DNA of 64,000 nt from Rossellomorea sp. SC111 (GTDB taxonomy: Bacteria > Bacillota > Bacilli > Bacillales > Bacillaceae_B): assembly GCF_024733565.1 (NCBI RefSeq), contig NZ_JANIOC010000005.1, forward strand, positions 186,001-250,000, in the 5' to 3' direction. Position 1 is the first letter of the stretch. Each line of letters opens with the position of its first letter. Shown here piece after piece: positions 32,823 through 40,445 of this stretch. The notes under the pieces are model-generated. The model was given only the letters and a program-made list of their open reading frames with translations. It did not search any database and had not been told where the DNA came from. Position numbers and translations under genes: made by a program.

Positions 32823-32864
32823 TTAATGGCAGCGATTTCAATATTTATAGAGGGAGATAAAATT

Positions 32865-33344
32865 ATGGGATACATAGAAGAACTTAGGGAAATAGTTGGT
32901 CATAGACCTTTGATATTTGTAGGATCCGTTACCGTTATTGTGGATGAATTGGGAAGGTTGCTACTTCAACAACGAAAGTTTCCGAAAGGTGCTTGGGGAA
33001 TTGCGGGTGGACTGATGGAACTTGGAGAATCTACTGAAGAAGTGGCAAGAAGAGAACTATATGAAGAAACGGGATTGAAAGTGGATGAATTACATTTAAT
33101 CAATGTTTATTCAGGTCGAGAACACTTTATAAAGGCTGAAAATGGAGATGAGTTTTATGTCGTTACCGTTGCCTACTTTTCCGAGGGATATGAAGGGGAA
33201 TTAAACGTAGACAAATCTGAGTCTATTACATGTGAGTTCTTTTATCCTGATGAGTTGCCCAGTAATATGGTTAAAAGTCATAAAGTAATATTGGATGATT
33301 TCTTATCTAAACATTATAGACATGAAATGCGAAAAAAGTTGTAA
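32865..33344 (+). CDS. Nudix hydrolase
   Basis: 159 residues with a full Nudix box: GGLMELGESTEEVARREL, YEETG. LLLQQRKFPKGAWGIAGG and a C-terminal FFYPDELP are typical of Bacillus YtkD/MutT-like hydrolases. ATG 32865 is chosen because GAGGGAG lies 9 nt upstream; the frame continues 13 codons upstream into what looks like PspC debris. Confidence 0.9.
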   Translation: MGYIEELREIVGHRPLIFVGSVTVIVDELGRLLLQQRKFPKGAWGIAGGLMELGESTEEVARRELYEETGLKVDELHLINVYSGREHFIKAENGDEFYVVTVAYFSEGYEGELNVDKSESITCEFFYPDELPSNMVKSHKVILDDFLSKHYRHEMRKKL

Positions 33345-33352
33345 ATGCCCTC

Positions 33353-33487
33353 ACACAACGAGGATTATCAAGTGGAGCAACTATGCATTATCAACCTCTT
33401 GAATCCAGTACATCATCCGTTGCCATTGCTCAGCCTTTGGGATATAAGCGTTTAGGAAGGACGGTCGCTATTAGTTTAAGTGAATGA
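33353..33487 (+). pseudogene. GNAT acetyltransferase, C-terminal remnant
   Basis: The frame reads RGLSSGATMHYQPLESSTSS, then VAIAQPLGYKRLGRTVAISLSE and TGA at 33485. LESSTSSVA.A..LGYKRLGRT is the end of a GNAT domain (motif B), with everything upstream missing and no start signal. Debris of a larger acetyltransferase gene, 8 bp after the Nudix stop. Confidence 0.65.
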
Positions 33488-33533
33488 GTTACTTGAATAA
33501 ACTTAGATGCCAATTACATTTGGGGGTGTATAA

Positions 33534-34073
33534 ATGAAGATAAGAACAGTAAAAAAAGAAGAATATCGTTTTATTGAAGACTTTGTATATGAGATATTCA
33601 GGAACACCTCTTATACAGATGGAGTTCTTGAAAAAGCCTTGGTAAGGGAGATCCGGGAAAAACACTATTATATTCCACAGCTTGATCTGGTCGTTGAGGA
33701 AGAAGGAAGGATTATCGGTCACTGTATCCTTTCAAAGCTTCCAATTAGTCACAAGCATGAACATGAAATCTTGATGTTATCCCCCGTTTCAGTGGCAATG
33801 AATAAACAACGTCAGGGCGTGGGCATGTTTATGTTGCAGGAAGGAATCAAATTAGCTGCTGAAATGGGGTTTAAAGGAATCATTGTTGAAGGAGATCCTC
33901 GATATTATCAACGGTTTGGATTTAGGACATCAACTGTATTCGGGATCTATGCGTCTGAGAAAAATCTCCCGCCTTCTGTTGAGAATTTAATGGCAATGGA
34001 ATTGTGTCAAAATGGTTTGGGAAATATCTCAGGTGAAGTGGATTATTCGATTTATCATTCGTTGAGACATTAG
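33534..34073 (+). CDS. GNAT family N-acetyltransferase (YhbS-like)
   Basis: 179 residues with one GNAT domain: LDLVVEEEGRIIGHCILS, LSPVSVAMNKQRQGVGMFMLQEGI (acetyl-CoA loop Q-x-x-G-V-G) and IIVEGDPRYYQRFGFRT. The VEGDPxYYxRFGF block is characteristic of the YhbS-like group. Substrate unknown. TTTGGGGGTG precedes ATG 33534. It is the last gene of the long plus-strand series. Confidence 0.88.
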   Translation: MKIRTVKKEEYRFIEDFVYEIFRNTSYTDGVLEKALVREIREKHYYIPQLDLVVEEEGRIIGHCILSKLPISHKHEHEILMLSPVSVAMNKQRQGVGMFMLQEGIKLAAEMGFKGIIVEGDPRYYQRFGFRTSTVFGIYASEKNLPPSVENLMAMELCQNGLGNISGEVDYSIYHSLRH

Positions 34074-34123
34074 TTTGTAAAATACTCAAACATTACGTTA
34101 TCCATTGTGTCAACAATCATAGA

Positions 34124-34153
34124 CCAAAGGAAAGGGGAGGCAGTTTCCTTTGG
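34124..34153. terminator. Bidirectional-type hairpin between convergent genes
   Basis: CCAAAGGAAA (34124-34133) and TTTCCTTTGG (34144-34153), perfect 10-bp stem; TTGCTTTTTTA follows 8 bp later. It lies between the GNAT gene and the convergent EamA transporter gene. Confidence 0.6.
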
Positions 34154-34237
34154 CAACTAATTGCTTTTTTAGGGAAATTCGCTTCACAAAAATACATCAG
34201 CTCAATCACTTCAATGAGTTAAAGTAGATAAACCTTC

Positions 34238-35107
34238 TCAGTTTGCCTGCTTTACGCTAAGTATGGTGATCGTCACCAGGATGACCGCCATTCCCAAAAT
34301 TTGAATGATGTTCAGGTGATCCCCGATTACGAGAACACCAAATAATGAAGCTGTCACCGGCTCTACCATAGCAACCATCGAAGCATTTGCCGGAGTAGTC
34401 CTCCGAATTCCATTCACATACACTAAAAATGACAGTCCGGCACCAAGAATCCCTAGTAGTAAAAACAACCCTAAATCCTTAGACGATAGTACAGCTGCTG
34501 CTTCCCCCTTGTCCGTAAAGAAAAAAAGGATGAGACAAAATGAAAAAAAAGCAATGGTTAACGTGGTGGGTGGTTTTCCATGAGAAGACGCATTTTTAAA
34601 CCCGAAGATAAACAAAGCATAGGAAAGGCCGGCAGAAAGCCCTGCTAGGATTCCTAAAAAGCTCACTGAAATCGTTTTGGTATTATAGGCACCTGTAAGC
34701 AGGATAATCCCCAAAAGAACACTGGCAATACAAAACCATTTAAACCAAGTAGATTGCTCCAATCGTAATAAAAAAGAGATTAAAAGGACGAATACAGGTG
34801 CGGTGTACATTAAAGTAGCGGCAATGGCCACGCTCGAGGCCTGGATACTTAGAAAATAAAAAGTGAAGTTTCCAGCAACGCCAACACCCGCTACTAGAGA
34901 CCATATCCAAGTACGAGTAGAGATGCCTCGGTTTTGACTAAAGCGAAGGAGAAACCACACGAAAAAACAGATAAACCCAACAGCCCCTCGGTAAAGTGAA
35001 ATCACAATAGGATCCCAGCCCTTATCCATTAATATATCTGCAATCCCCCCACTAATGCCCCAACATATAGCGGCAAGAATAACTAAACCTATACCCGTGA
35101 ATTTCAT
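34238..35107 (-). CDS. EamA/DMT family transporter
   Basis: 289 residues with ten hydrophobic segments in two homologous halves (each an EamA domain): GLVILAAICWGISGGIADIL opens the first, SVSFLGILAGLSAGLSYALF the second; VYVNGIRRTTPANASMVAMVEPVTASLFG is the conserved end. Probably a metabolite exporter. The start follows AAGGAGG. It is oriented against the long plus-strand series and marks its edge. Confidence 0.9.
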   Translation of the reverse strand: MKFTGIGLVILAAICWGISGGIADILMDKGWDPIVISLYRGAVGFICFFVWFLLRFSQNRGISTRTWIWSLVAGVGVAGNFTFYFLSIQASSVAIAATLMYTAPVFVLLISFLLRLEQSTWFKWFCIASVLLGIILLTGAYNTKTISVSFLGILAGLSAGLSYALFIFGFKNASSHGKPPTTLTIAFFSFCLILFFFTDKGEAAAVLSSKDLGLFLLLGILGAGLSFLVYVNGIRRTTPANASMVAMVEPVTASLFGVLVIGDHLNIIQILGMAVILVTITILSVKQAN

Positions 35108-35357
35108 GGTGTGCCTCCTTAAGGAAAATTTAATACGAATAACTTGAGCAAATCCAACTTAATTAAAAGTAGATAAATTAAGTTGTTAACGGTAATTCCT
35201 TTTATTTTCCATGCCTAAACCTATGAAAGGAAGATTTCTTGTAAATGGGATAAATGAAACAAAAATAAAGGGTTATAGGAGGCAGGGTACATAGTACGAA
35301 CGGAGAAGGTTAGTAGAATAATTGAATATCCGACAAAGTTATAAGGAAGTGGTGTGA

Positions 35358-35810
35358 ATGCTGCATGGTGTATATGTGATTAGAAAACTATTATTTTTGG
35401 TACTGGTCATATCTGTTATTGGAGCTTGTAGCCAACAAAAAGAAAAAGACAATCCGTCTGACATGAAGCACATTACTTTGGAAGACGTAGGAACGGTCAT
35501 AACGGATCAAGGATTCGAATTAGAAAAAGAAACGGATTTACCCCGTGTGAACGTCTTTATCCAAGAATTAAACGGGATTACACCTGAAGTATATAATGTA
35601 AAAGCTAATACCCTATCAGTTTATGTCTTCCCATCTGCAAGTGATCGAGAAAAAGGAATTCAACGGTTTGAAGAGAAAACAGCAACAGCAGAATTAGTGG
35701 AACATAAAGCATATGAAATGAATAATATTCTGGTGTTTTATGTAAGTGATGATGAAGATATGCAGGATAGATTGTTTGAGGCATTACAGAAATTAGATGC
35801 TCAAAATTGA
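35358..35810 (+). CDS. Putative lipoprotein
   Basis: 150 residues with lipoprotein signal RKLLFLVLVISVIGAC (lipobox VIGAC, cysteine at about residue 24). The mature domain (TDQGFELEKETDLPRVNVFIQELNG, LSVYVFPSASDREKGIQRFEE) has the look of a small alpha/beta domain. Function unknown. AAGGAAGTGG precedes ATG 35358. It precedes the MazG-like gene by 33 bp. Confidence 0.65.
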   Translation: MLHGVYVIRKLLFLVLVISVIGACSQQKEKDNPSDMKHITLEDVGTVITDQGFELEKETDLPRVNVFIQELNGITPEVYNVKANTLSVYVFPSASDREKGIQRFEEKTATAELVEHKAYEMNNILVFYVSDDEDMQDRLFEALQKLDAQN

Positions 35811-35843
35811 AAAATTATTTTAATAAGAAAAGTGAGGATTCAT

Positions 35844-36176
35844 ATGACGCAATTAACATTCCAAGAGCTGCAGAGCTACCTGGCACTAAAATACAAAGAA
35901 GGACGTACTTCATCTGCTTTGTTTATGAAGCTAGTAGAAGAAATTGGCGAGGTAGCAGAGGTGCTTAATCAGTTAGAAGGTAGAAAAGAAAATACAGGGA
36001 ATGCTTCCTTGGAAAAAGAGTTAGTTGATGTTATTCACTACGCAGTGGCCATTGCGAGTATAAATGATATTGATTTAACAAAGGCCATTATTAATAAGGA
36101 TAAACAAGCTGCAGTTAAATATAATCAAGCTCCAAATTTAGAAGAATATTTAGTCGTACAAAACAAAGAGGATTAG
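35844..36176 (+). CDS. MazG-like nucleotide pyrophosphohydrolase
   Basis: 110 residues with the all-alpha NTP-PPase core: FMKLVEEIGEVAEVLNQLEG carries E-E-x-x-E, and LEKELVDVIHYAVAIASI the second ExxD metal site. It hydrolyses (d)NTPs to monophosphates and pyrophosphate, perhaps clearing modified nucleotides. ATG 35844 (GTGAGG 6 nt upstream) is chosen over the GTG inside that site. The Nudix enzymes nearby act on similar substrates. Confidence 0.8.
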   Translation: MTQLTFQELQSYLALKYKEGRTSSALFMKLVEEIGEVAEVLNQLEGRKENTGNASLEKELVDVIHYAVAIASINDIDLTKAIINKDKQAAVKYNQAPNLEEYLVVQNKED

Positions 36177-36184
36177 CATAAAAA

Positions 36185-36245
36185 GCTGAAGGTCAATCAG
36201 TTCACCTTCTCCTTTATTCAAATAATAGGCAGTTTATAGGAATAG
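36185..36245 (+). repeat. Dispersed repeat, copy N (divergent)
   Basis: GCTGAAGGTCAATCAGTTCA, CCTTCTCC, TTCAAATAATAGGCAGTTTA, TAGGAA. The order follows the repeat's CTGAAGATCAG...CTTC...TTCAATTAT..GGCAGGTTA pattern with several changes. GAAGGT/ACCTTC forms a small hairpin. It is 8 bp after the MazG-like stop. Confidence 0.4.
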
Positions 36246-36266
36246 GAAGTAAAGAAGGGAGTACTT

Positions 36267-36842
36267 ATGGGAATTATTTTTATCAGACACGGGCAGGGAG
36301 AACACACGCTGGATTTACCCGACAGCTTGCAAATTCAAGATCCTTCTTTGACTCAAGTTGGTGTAAATCAAGCTGAAGCACTTCAGTCTCAGCTCACACT
36401 CATGGAAAGAGATCTTGTAATCATCAGTCCAGTCAGAAGAACTTTAGAAATGGCTAAGATTTTAACGAAAGACATAAACTGTAGAAAGATCGTTAGCCCT
36501 CTAGTATCCCCAAGAATGTTTCCGCAAAATCCGGAGTGGAAGACCCTTCCCTGCGATAGGATGTTAGATAGAGAATTGATTAATAAAGAATTTCCAAGCT
36601 TTACGATTGATGAGGCACTTTCAGAAGAGCTGTGGACATCTGGTATCAATACAATGCCGGAACAAGAATTTAGTATAGTAGCAGAAACGTTTCTAACATG
36701 GTGCAAAAGCCAAGATGTTGAACATATATACATAGTTTCACACGATGGGACAATCAATTCGTATCGAGAGATCATTAGAGGAGAAAAACTGACCAGAGAA
36801 GACTTTTTAACAGACGCTGGATGGGTGAAGCAAAGTTACTAA
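36267..36842 (+). CDS. Histidine phosphatase (phosphoglycerate mutase-like) family protein
   Basis: 191 residues. IIFIRHGQGEH is the RHG catalytic motif at the N-terminus, LVIISPVRRTLEMAKIL has the second conserved arginine, and HIYIVSHDGTINSYREII the second histidine (SHDG). A cytosolic phosphatase or mutase of unknown substrate. GAAGGGAG precedes ATG 36267. It ends 17 bp before a strong terminator shared with the convergent VOC gene. Confidence 0.88.
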   Translation: MGIIFIRHGQGEHTLDLPDSLQIQDPSLTQVGVNQAEALQSQLTLMERDLVIISPVRRTLEMAKILTKDINCRKIVSPLVSPRMFPQNPEWKTLPCDRMLDRELINKEFPSFTIDEALSEELWTSGINTMPEQEFSIVAETFLTWCKSQDVEHIYIVSHDGTINSYREIIRGEKLTREDFLTDAGWVKQSY

Positions 36843-36859
36843 CCGTTAGAAAAAGGGGT

Positions 36860-36901
36860 CAGAAACCAGCACAAAAAAAAGCTGGTTTCTGCCATCTTTT
36901 T
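36860..36901. terminator. Bidirectional terminator
   Basis: CAGAAACCAGC (36860-36870) and GCTGGTTTCTG (36881-36891), perfect 11-bp stem with an A-rich loop, AAAAAGGGG before and TCTTTTTAG after. It serves the convergent phosphatase and VOC genes. Confidence 0.85.
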
Positions 36902-37322
36902 AGTCCTCTATTTCCCACTCGGGATTCCATACAACTTCCCATACATGTCCGTCTATATCGAGAAAGTGACCGGAATATCCTCCCCAGAATGTATCTTTGG
37001 CTGGATCGGTGATTTTTGCGCCGGCTGTTTCTGCTTCCAGCATCACCTGATCCACTTCTGCTTTACTGCCTACATTGTGGCCGATCGTGAATTCAGAGGG
37101 ACTTCTGGGAGAGAGGGGGACATTGGCTTCTTTCGCTAAGCTTTTTCGTTCCCATATGGCCAGTTTGACTCCATTTTGCAAATCGAAGAAAGCCACTGCG
37201 CCATTCTCAAATTCCTGCCCCAATATCCCTTCAGTTGGAAGATGTAGACCGTTTTGATAAAATTCCAGTGATCTTTCCAGATCATCTACTCCGAGAGTCA
37301 GTACGGTTATTCTTGGTTTCAT
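36900..37322 (-). CDS. VOC family protein
   Basis: 140 residues of glyoxalase fold: VLTLGVDDLERSLEFYQNGL, FDLQNGVKLAIWERKSLAKEA, FTIGHNVGSK, then GGYSGHFLDIDGHVWEVVWNP, the GYxxxFxDPDGHxWE element of Bacillus VOC proteins. Substrate unknown. It lies downstream of the AraC-type gene on the same strand (80 bp gap), an arrangement repeated at 51922-53143. The start follows AGGAGGAA. Confidence 0.85.
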   Translation of the reverse strand: MKPRITVLTLGVDDLERSLEFYQNGLHLPTEGILGQEFENGAVAFFDLQNGVKLAIWERKSLAKEANVPLSPRSPSEFTIGHNVGSKAEVDQVMLEAETAGAKITDPAKDTFWGGYSGHFLDIDGHVWEVVWNPEWEIED

Positions 37323-37401
37323 TGTTCGTTCCTCCTTGTTTACTGCTTCTTCCCTAGGATACTTTATTTAAAGTGAACAAACTTGTAAAAAACGGACAAC
37401 A

Positions 37402-38220
37402 TTAGGTTCGGGTAGGAAATACAATACTCGGGACTAGTCCGTAAAAATGTTTGAATTCATTGCTAAAGTGAGCTTGATCGAAATAACCGTAGTTAAGAGC
37501 CACTTCCATAAGGCTTCCATTTTGAACGGAATGAAGATTTTTCAACATACTTTGGAAGCGGATAATACGTGAGAATTCTTTAGGAGAGACACCTAATTCC
37601 TCCTTGAATACTCTTCTTATCGTCCGTTCACTGTAGCTGACCTTTTTGGCTAGTGTTTGAATGGAGTTCATTCCGTGATTCATGAAAATATTATGAAGGG
37701 ATGTCTGGAGTAGTTCTGGACTCCGGTGATTACCCAAAGACCTCAATAAGAGAATTAGTTTTGTTTCAACAATATCCATTCTTTCAAGAGTCCCTCGCGC
37801 TCCTTGAATTTCCTCGGTGAATAGTAGACCTTCCACTCCCCAAACATCTTCAAGATAGACACGTCCGTCAATAAACTCTTGTACAGGAAAGTGAAGGAAA
37901 CGCCGTGCGTGATTCGAGAATAAGCGGATGCCAAAAAAATGCTGCTCGTTCGTAAAGGTCAATGTTTCAAAACGCGTCATGAGTCCTGTAATGAATGCCC
38001 CTTTAGATAGCGGGGAAGCTTCTAAGTCGAAAATAATATCTACACATCCGTCTGGTAATACTCTATGAGTTTCCTGGGTATCTGGAGCATTAACATCCAA
38101 GATCCAATAACAAGCTATATATTGACTAAGAGCAGGGGTGGGGTTGTATTCCTTATATCGATTTCTAGTAATTTCTGAATGCGAAATGGAAGGGGATTGT
38201 ATAGGTAGGAAAGGATTCAT
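37402..38220 (-). CDS. AraC family transcriptional regulator
   Basis: 272 residues. The N-terminal ligand domain carries YNPTPALSQYIACYWILD and RVLPDGCVDIIFDLE (the DUF6597 type). The C-terminal double helix-turn-helix carries MNSIQTLAKKVSYSERTIRRVFKEELGVSPKEFSRIIRFQ and VALNYGYFDQAHFSNEFKHFYGLVPS. It may control the adjoining VOC gene. Paralogous in architecture to the gene at 52304. ATG 38220 is preceded by GAGGTGACGTC. Confidence 0.9.
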   Translation of the reverse strand: MNPFLPIQSPSISHSEITRNRYKEYNPTPALSQYIACYWILDVNAPDTQETHRVLPDGCVDIIFDLEASPLSKGAFITGLMTRFETLTFTNEQHFFGIRLFSNHARRFLHFPVQEFIDGRVYLEDVWGVEGLLFTEEIQGARGTLERMDIVETKLILLLRSLGNHRSPELLQTSLHNIFMNHGMNSIQTLAKKVSYSERTIRRVFKEELGVSPKEFSRIIRFQSMLKNLHSVQNGSLMEVALNYGYFDQAHFSNEFKHFYGLVPSIVFPTRT

Positions 38221-38314
38221 GACGTCACCTCGACAAGACTCTTTTTCAGACTTAATTCTAGTTTAACCATTCTAGTGAGAAAATTCATTATAACCATTAT
38301 AGAGGAAAAACGAT

Positions 38315-38347
38315 GAAAGCCCCAAGGAATGATTCCTTGGAGCTTTC
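38315..38347 (-). terminator. Terminator of the DinB-like gene
   Basis: GAAAGCCCCAAGGAA (38315-38329), loop, TTCCTTGGAGCTTTC (38333-38347): a 15-bp stem with one mismatch. On the minus strand it is followed by TCATCGTTTTT. It lies 8 bp after the minus-strand stop codon. Confidence 0.8.
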
Positions 38348-38355
38348 TATCATGC

Positions 38356-38829
38356 TTATGGTTGGATTGGGACTTTAATCGCTTTGATCATCTGTCGAAT
38401 TGAACCGAGATGGTAGGCGGAGTGGGCGATCGCCCCGAGCATTCCCGTTACTGTCTGTTCATCTAAGGAGTTAAGTGAGTCAATCGTTGTAAGTAGTGAG
38501 GAGTATTCTTGTTGAAGTTCAGTGGTGAATTGTGACCATGTGTTGGTGTCTACGCTCGTGATTTTCCAGGATGCTTTCCAGTCCTTGTCGGGTTCTTCTC
38601 CATTCAAATAGGATCTTGCCACCCATATATAATAGCGGGTGTGATCGGTTTGGGCGGCGATGGTCGTGCCGTTGACCGGTATCGAAGCGTCTTCTGCCGA
38701 TAATCCTTCGAGGGTTCCGAACAAGCCGCTTCCAGGCTTCGATTCTGTGTACCAGCTTCCGTTTCCTTCAGGTCCTTCAAATGTTTCCTTCAACAACGTC
38801 TTAACTGCTGCCAACATCGGATTCTCCAT
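38356..38829 (-). CDS. DinB family protein
   Basis: 157 residues with a four-helix DinB/YfiT-like bundle. The probable metal-binding histidines are in AAQTDHTRYYIWV and GAIAHSAYHLGSIRQMIK. WSQFTTELQQEYSSLLTTID forms the third helix. The fold often supports thiol-dependent (bacillithiol) transferases; no activity is assigned. AGGAGGT precedes ATG 38829. It is divergent from the CGNR gene with a palindromic operator between them. Confidence 0.8.
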   Translation of the reverse strand: MENPMLAAVKTLLKETFEGPEGNGSWYTESKPGSGLFGTLEGLSAEDASIPVNGTTIAAQTDHTRYYIWVARSYLNGEEPDKDWKASWKITSVDTNTWSQFTTELQQEYSSLLTTIDSLNSLDEQTVTGMLGAIAHSAYHLGSIRQMIKAIKVPIQP

Positions 38830-38853
38830 TATAGTACCTCCTGAATTTGAAAT

Positions 38854-38912
38854 TAACCATCTAAATCACTTTAGATGGTTATAAGTTTACCCTGGTTGTT
38901 TCTAACTGTCAA
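38854..38912 (-). promoter_or_regulatory. dinB-like promoter with perfect inverted-repeat operator
   Basis: TAACCATCTAAA (38854-38865), TCAC, TTTAGATGGTTA (38870-38881): a perfect 12-bp inverted repeat. Just upstream on the minus strand are TAAACT (38889-38884) and TTGACA (38912-38907), 17 bp apart. The operator covers the expected transcription start. A half-site GATGGTTA recurs at 38923-38930 before the CGNR gene. Confidence 0.7.
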
Positions 38913-38949
38913 TATGTATTATGATGGTTAGTGTAAAGGAGTCATGATT

Positions 38950-39561
38950 ATGTCGGAAACAAACCCTTATATGATGGTCGGAGAACGACTATGTATGGAT
39001 TTCATCAATACCGTCAGCTGGCGGGAAAGTACGGAGAAAAGGCGGGACTGGTTTACGAGTTATTCTAAGTTGGTTGACTGGTCGATCCATGCCGAAGTGT
39101 TGACTTCCTCACAGGCAGAGAATCTTCTTGTAGAAGCTGGGAAAAATCATTCTCAAGCAGAAGAAACCCTTAAGCAGGCAATCGAACTTCGGGAAGTGCT
39201 GTATCGAATGTTCAAGAGCATCTCAAAGAAAAACTCACCGAACGAACAGGATCTGGCGCGCTTCAATGACTATGTCAGCCATTTTTTTCAATCGTTGCAA
39301 GTCATCCCGGATGAGGATCAATTCACTTTGAAGTTCAAACAAACTGAGAAAAAGCTGGACACCATGCTGCCTCCCATTCTGCAATCAGCTGTAGATTTAC
39401 TCATTTCAAAAAACGAGTTGGAGAGGGTCAAACAGTGTGAGGGAGACCCCTGCGGCTGGTTATTTTTCGATACTAGCCGGAATAAAAGTCGCCGCTGGTG
39501 TTCCATGGCGGATTGTGGAAATCGGGCGAAGGTGCGGCGGTTTTATCAGAAAGAGAAGTGA
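38950..39561 (+). CDS. CGNR zinc-finger transcriptional regulator
   Basis: About 203 residues. The N-terminal ABATE-type domain (GERLCMDFINTVSWRES, DWSIHAEVLTSSQAENLL) is followed by the C-terminal finger CGWLFFDTSRNKSRRWCSMA, DCGNRAKVRRFYQ, the defining CGNR motif. It is a one-component stress-response regulator and is the best candidate to bind the inverted repeat upstream and to control itself and the divergent dinB-like gene. ATG 38950 (8 nt after AAAGGAG) is preferred to the ATG at 38944. Confidence 0.88.
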   Translation: MSETNPYMMVGERLCMDFINTVSWRESTEKRRDWFTSYSKLVDWSIHAEVLTSSQAENLLVEAGKNHSQAEETLKQAIELREVLYRMFKSISKKNSPNEQDLARFNDYVSHFFQSLQVIPDEDQFTLKFKQTEKKLDTMLPPILQSAVDLLISKNELERVKQCEGDPCGWLFFDTSRNKSRRWCSMADCGNRAKVRRFYQKEK

Positions 39562-39607
39562 CTATATGCCGTCACTTATAGATAGACAAACATTGGAGCG
39601 TGTAGAT

Positions 39608-40033
39608 ATGACTCCCACAAAAAAAGCTTATGGCTACGTAACTAGAATAAAAGATCGAAGGCAGCAAGTATTGGTATTTCGGCACAAGAATTTACCTGAC
39701 GCAGGTATCCAGATACCTAAAGGTACAGTAAAAGAAGATGAAGACACGTATAGCGCAGTAATAAGAGAAATAAAAGAGGAAACTGGGATTCAAAGATTTG
39801 AAGTGGAAAAATTGATAACAGAAGACTATTGGGAAAATGATGATGGTGCTATGCATATTAGGTATTTTTATAAGATCCTTTGTAATGAACGTAATGATGA
39901 GTGGGAGTACAACCCAACTGGTGGAGGAGAAGAAGAAGGACTTACCTTTCAGTTTTTTTGGATAACATCTATTGAGGAAGTTGAGCTAATAAGAGGTCAC
40001 GCAGACTATTTGAAGCTGATTTTTGATGAATAA
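39608..40033 (+). CDS. Nudix hydrolase
   Basis: About 141 residues. KKAYGYVTRIKDRRQQVLVFRHKN, then IQIPKGTVKEDEDTYSAV, IREIKEETGI form the Nudix box (G-x5-E-x7-REIKEE-x-G). Substrate unknown. ATG 39608 lies 9 nt after GGAG; ATG 39566, 4 bp after the CGNR stop with GAAGTG upstream, is possible. Transcribed with or just after the CGNR gene. Confidence 0.83.
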   Translation: MTPTKKAYGYVTRIKDRRQQVLVFRHKNLPDAGIQIPKGTVKEDEDTYSAVIREIKEETGIQRFEVEKLITEDYWENDDGAMHIRYFYKILCNERNDEWEYNPTGGGEEEGLTFQFFWITSIEEVELIRGHADYLKLIFDE

Positions 40034-40047
40034 GAAGTGAATCATAC

Positions 40048-40085
40048 CGATGCAAGTGGGCTTATCCAAAACAGGGTAAGTCCTT
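40048..40085 (+). terminator. Terminator resembling the first half of the second repeat
   Basis: TGGGCTTATCCAAAACAGGG, then TAAGTCCTTTTTATATTTT. The hairpin (with G-U pairs) has the same GGGCTTATCC...AGG sequence as the hairpins at 11620 and 30618, but the AATAATTGGTATT half is absent. Confidence 0.65.
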
Positions 40086-40194
40086 TTTATATTTTCCATA
40101 AAAGAGAAACTGGGAAGGGAATAATGAGTATTTGTTATAGCTCATTAAAAAATATGGATTCAGAATGAGATATTTTGAAAATTCAAATCTCTAA

Positions 40195-40222
40195 TTGCTA
40201 AAATAACCCAGTTTGTTATAAT
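40195..40222 (+). promoter_or_regulatory. Promoter of the short ORF unit
   Basis: TTGCTA (40195-40200), 16 bp, TATAAT (40217-40222) with TG one base before the -10 box (extended -10). It is 42 bp upstream of the 22-codon ORF at 40264. Confidence 0.65.
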
Positions 40223-40263
40223 TAAATAGGAAGAAAATTGTTTAGTGAAGGAGGTTGTAAATC

Positions 40264-40332
40264 GTGCGTTCAATGAAACTTCATACCAGAACCATTACAT
40301 TTACGATGTCCAAACCTTCTTATCGCATATAG
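40264..40332 (+). CDS. Short ORF of 22 codons in its own transcription unit
   Basis: GTG 40264 follows GAAGGAGGTTGTAAATC, an almost ideal ribosome binding site. The peptide begins MRSMKLHTRTITF and ends TMSKPSYRI before TAG 40330. It is basic, with no hydrophobic segment and no obvious toxin, bacteriocin or pheromone signature. A consensus promoter lies upstream and an intrinsic terminator follows, so it is a compact promoter-ORF-terminator unit. It may be a functional microprotein, a leader peptide or part of a dual-function small RNA. I do not recognise it. Confidence 0.5.
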   Translation: MRSMKLHTRTITFTMSKPSYRI

Positions 40333-40369
40333 TGAATCCTGAGATTTCTTAATCTTATTAGTATGTGGG

Positions 40370-40397
40370 GACTATCGTTTATTGATAGTCTCTTTTT
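40370..40397 (+). terminator. Intrinsic terminator of the short ORF unit
   Basis: GACTATC (40370-40376), loop GTTTATT, GATAGTC (40384-40390), then TCTTTTTTT. It lies 37 bp after the short ORF stop and before the DUF2785 gene. Confidence 0.85.
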
Positions 40398-40445
40398 TTA
40401 TTAGGAAGAGAGCAATTGAATGAAGATCATTAGGGGGAAATGAAG

